Origin: Acidobacteriota bacterium
Lineage (GTDB): Bacteria > Acidobacteriota > UBA4820 > DSQY01
Length of the DNA: 13,855 bases
Reading direction: 5' to 3'
Assembly (NCBI GenBank): GCA_021814355.1
Contig: JAKAIJ010000042.1
Location: 1 to 13,855, forward strand
Both the position numbers and the translations under genes were made by a program. The notes below the pieces were generated by a model, which made no database searches, had not been told where the DNA came from, and saw only the letters and a program-made list of their open reading frames with translations. This document shows, one piece after another, positions 13,756 to 13,855 of this stretch (positions are counted from its first letter, which is position 1; each line of letters begins with the position of its first letter).

Positions 13756-13855
13756 GTGAAATTCTCCTGCGCGGTTCTCGCGGGGGGGAGCGGGACGCGC
13801 CTCTGGCCCCTGAGCACGCCCGCGCGTCCGAAGCCCTTCGTCCCCCTCGGGAACC
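13756..13855 (+). CDS. Mannose-1-phosphate guanylyltransferase (3' end missing)
   Basis: The reading frame runs off the end of the window after about 33 residues. They read VLAGGSGTRLWPLS followed by PARPKPFVPLGN, the N-terminal nucleotide-binding signature of ManC/AlgA-type sugar-nucleotide pyrophosphorylases, which make GDP-mannose from mannose-1-phosphate and GTP. Close relatives usually have PKQF; here it is PKPF. The GTG at 13756 is preferred because AAGGA lies 7 bp upstream; an in-frame GTG at 13738 has a poorer site. It follows the NusG paralog by 73 bp and probably belongs to a polysaccharide operon. With so little sequence, glucose-1-phosphate thymidylyltransferase and other family members are less likely but not fully excluded. 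Confidence 0.8.
   Translation, partial: MKFSCAVLAGGSGTRLWPLSTPARPKPFVPLGN

Noticed and set aside
1..13855. Origin of replication
   Set aside because: Gene order is origin-proximal, but no TTATCCACA-type DnaA boxes or AT-rich unwinding region were seen, so oriC probably lies outside the window.

Overview
The window is a GC-rich (roughly 70 % by eye), gene-dense bacterial chromosome segment with short gaps. The YidC carries the large periplasmic domain of diderm bacteria. A parAB operon containing a bactofilin, a fused FTCD enzyme and the high GC would fit Acidobacteriota or a myxobacterial/deltaproteobacterial-type lineage, but this assignment is an inference and only tentative. No rRNA, tRNA, CRISPR array, insertion sequence or DnaA-box cluster was seen.

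Region 1 (1-8853, + strand) has the classic origin-proximal order yidC (5' end cut off) - mnmE - mnmG - rsmG - parA - parB - bactofilin - M24 aminopeptidase. yidC inserts membrane proteins, mnmE and mnmG modify the tRNA wobble uridine, and rsmG methylates 16S rRNA. parA, parB and the bactofilin form a segregation and scaffold group. Several junctions overlap by 4 bp (mnmG/rsmG, parB/bactofilin, bactofilin/pepP-like), which suggests translational coupling. Two identical, perfect 16-bp parS palindromes lie inside yidC (143-158) and at the 3' end of rsmG (5331-5346), so centromere sites are written into coding sequence on both sides of the tRNA/rRNA modification genes.

Region 2 (9035-11459, - strand) holds greA, with its own promoter, and upstream of it a bifunctional glutamate formiminotransferase/cyclodeaminase. 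A perfect 8-bp hairpin separates the two genes. The FTCD protein is about 70 residues longer than the mammalian enzyme, and the extra segment contains a textbook C2H2 zinc-finger pattern (C235, C238, H251, H256). This is the most unusual protein feature in the window.

Region 3 (11562 to the end, + strand) looks like the start of a cell-surface polysaccharide locus. A DegT-type sugar aminotransferase has an extended -10 promoter. It is followed by about 400 bp of non-coding DNA dense in long perfect hairpins, then a specialised NusG paralog (RfaH/UpxY type), then the 5' end of a mannose-1-phosphate guanylyltransferase. A NusG paralog next to sugar-nucleotide genes suggests processive antitermination of a long operon continuing beyond the window.

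Other points of interest: both partners of the MnmE-MnmG complex have divergent signature residues (MnmE G4 motif TRAD instead of NKxD; MnmG changes near its C-terminal signatures), and YidC has Lys where Arg is usual in the hydrophilic groove.
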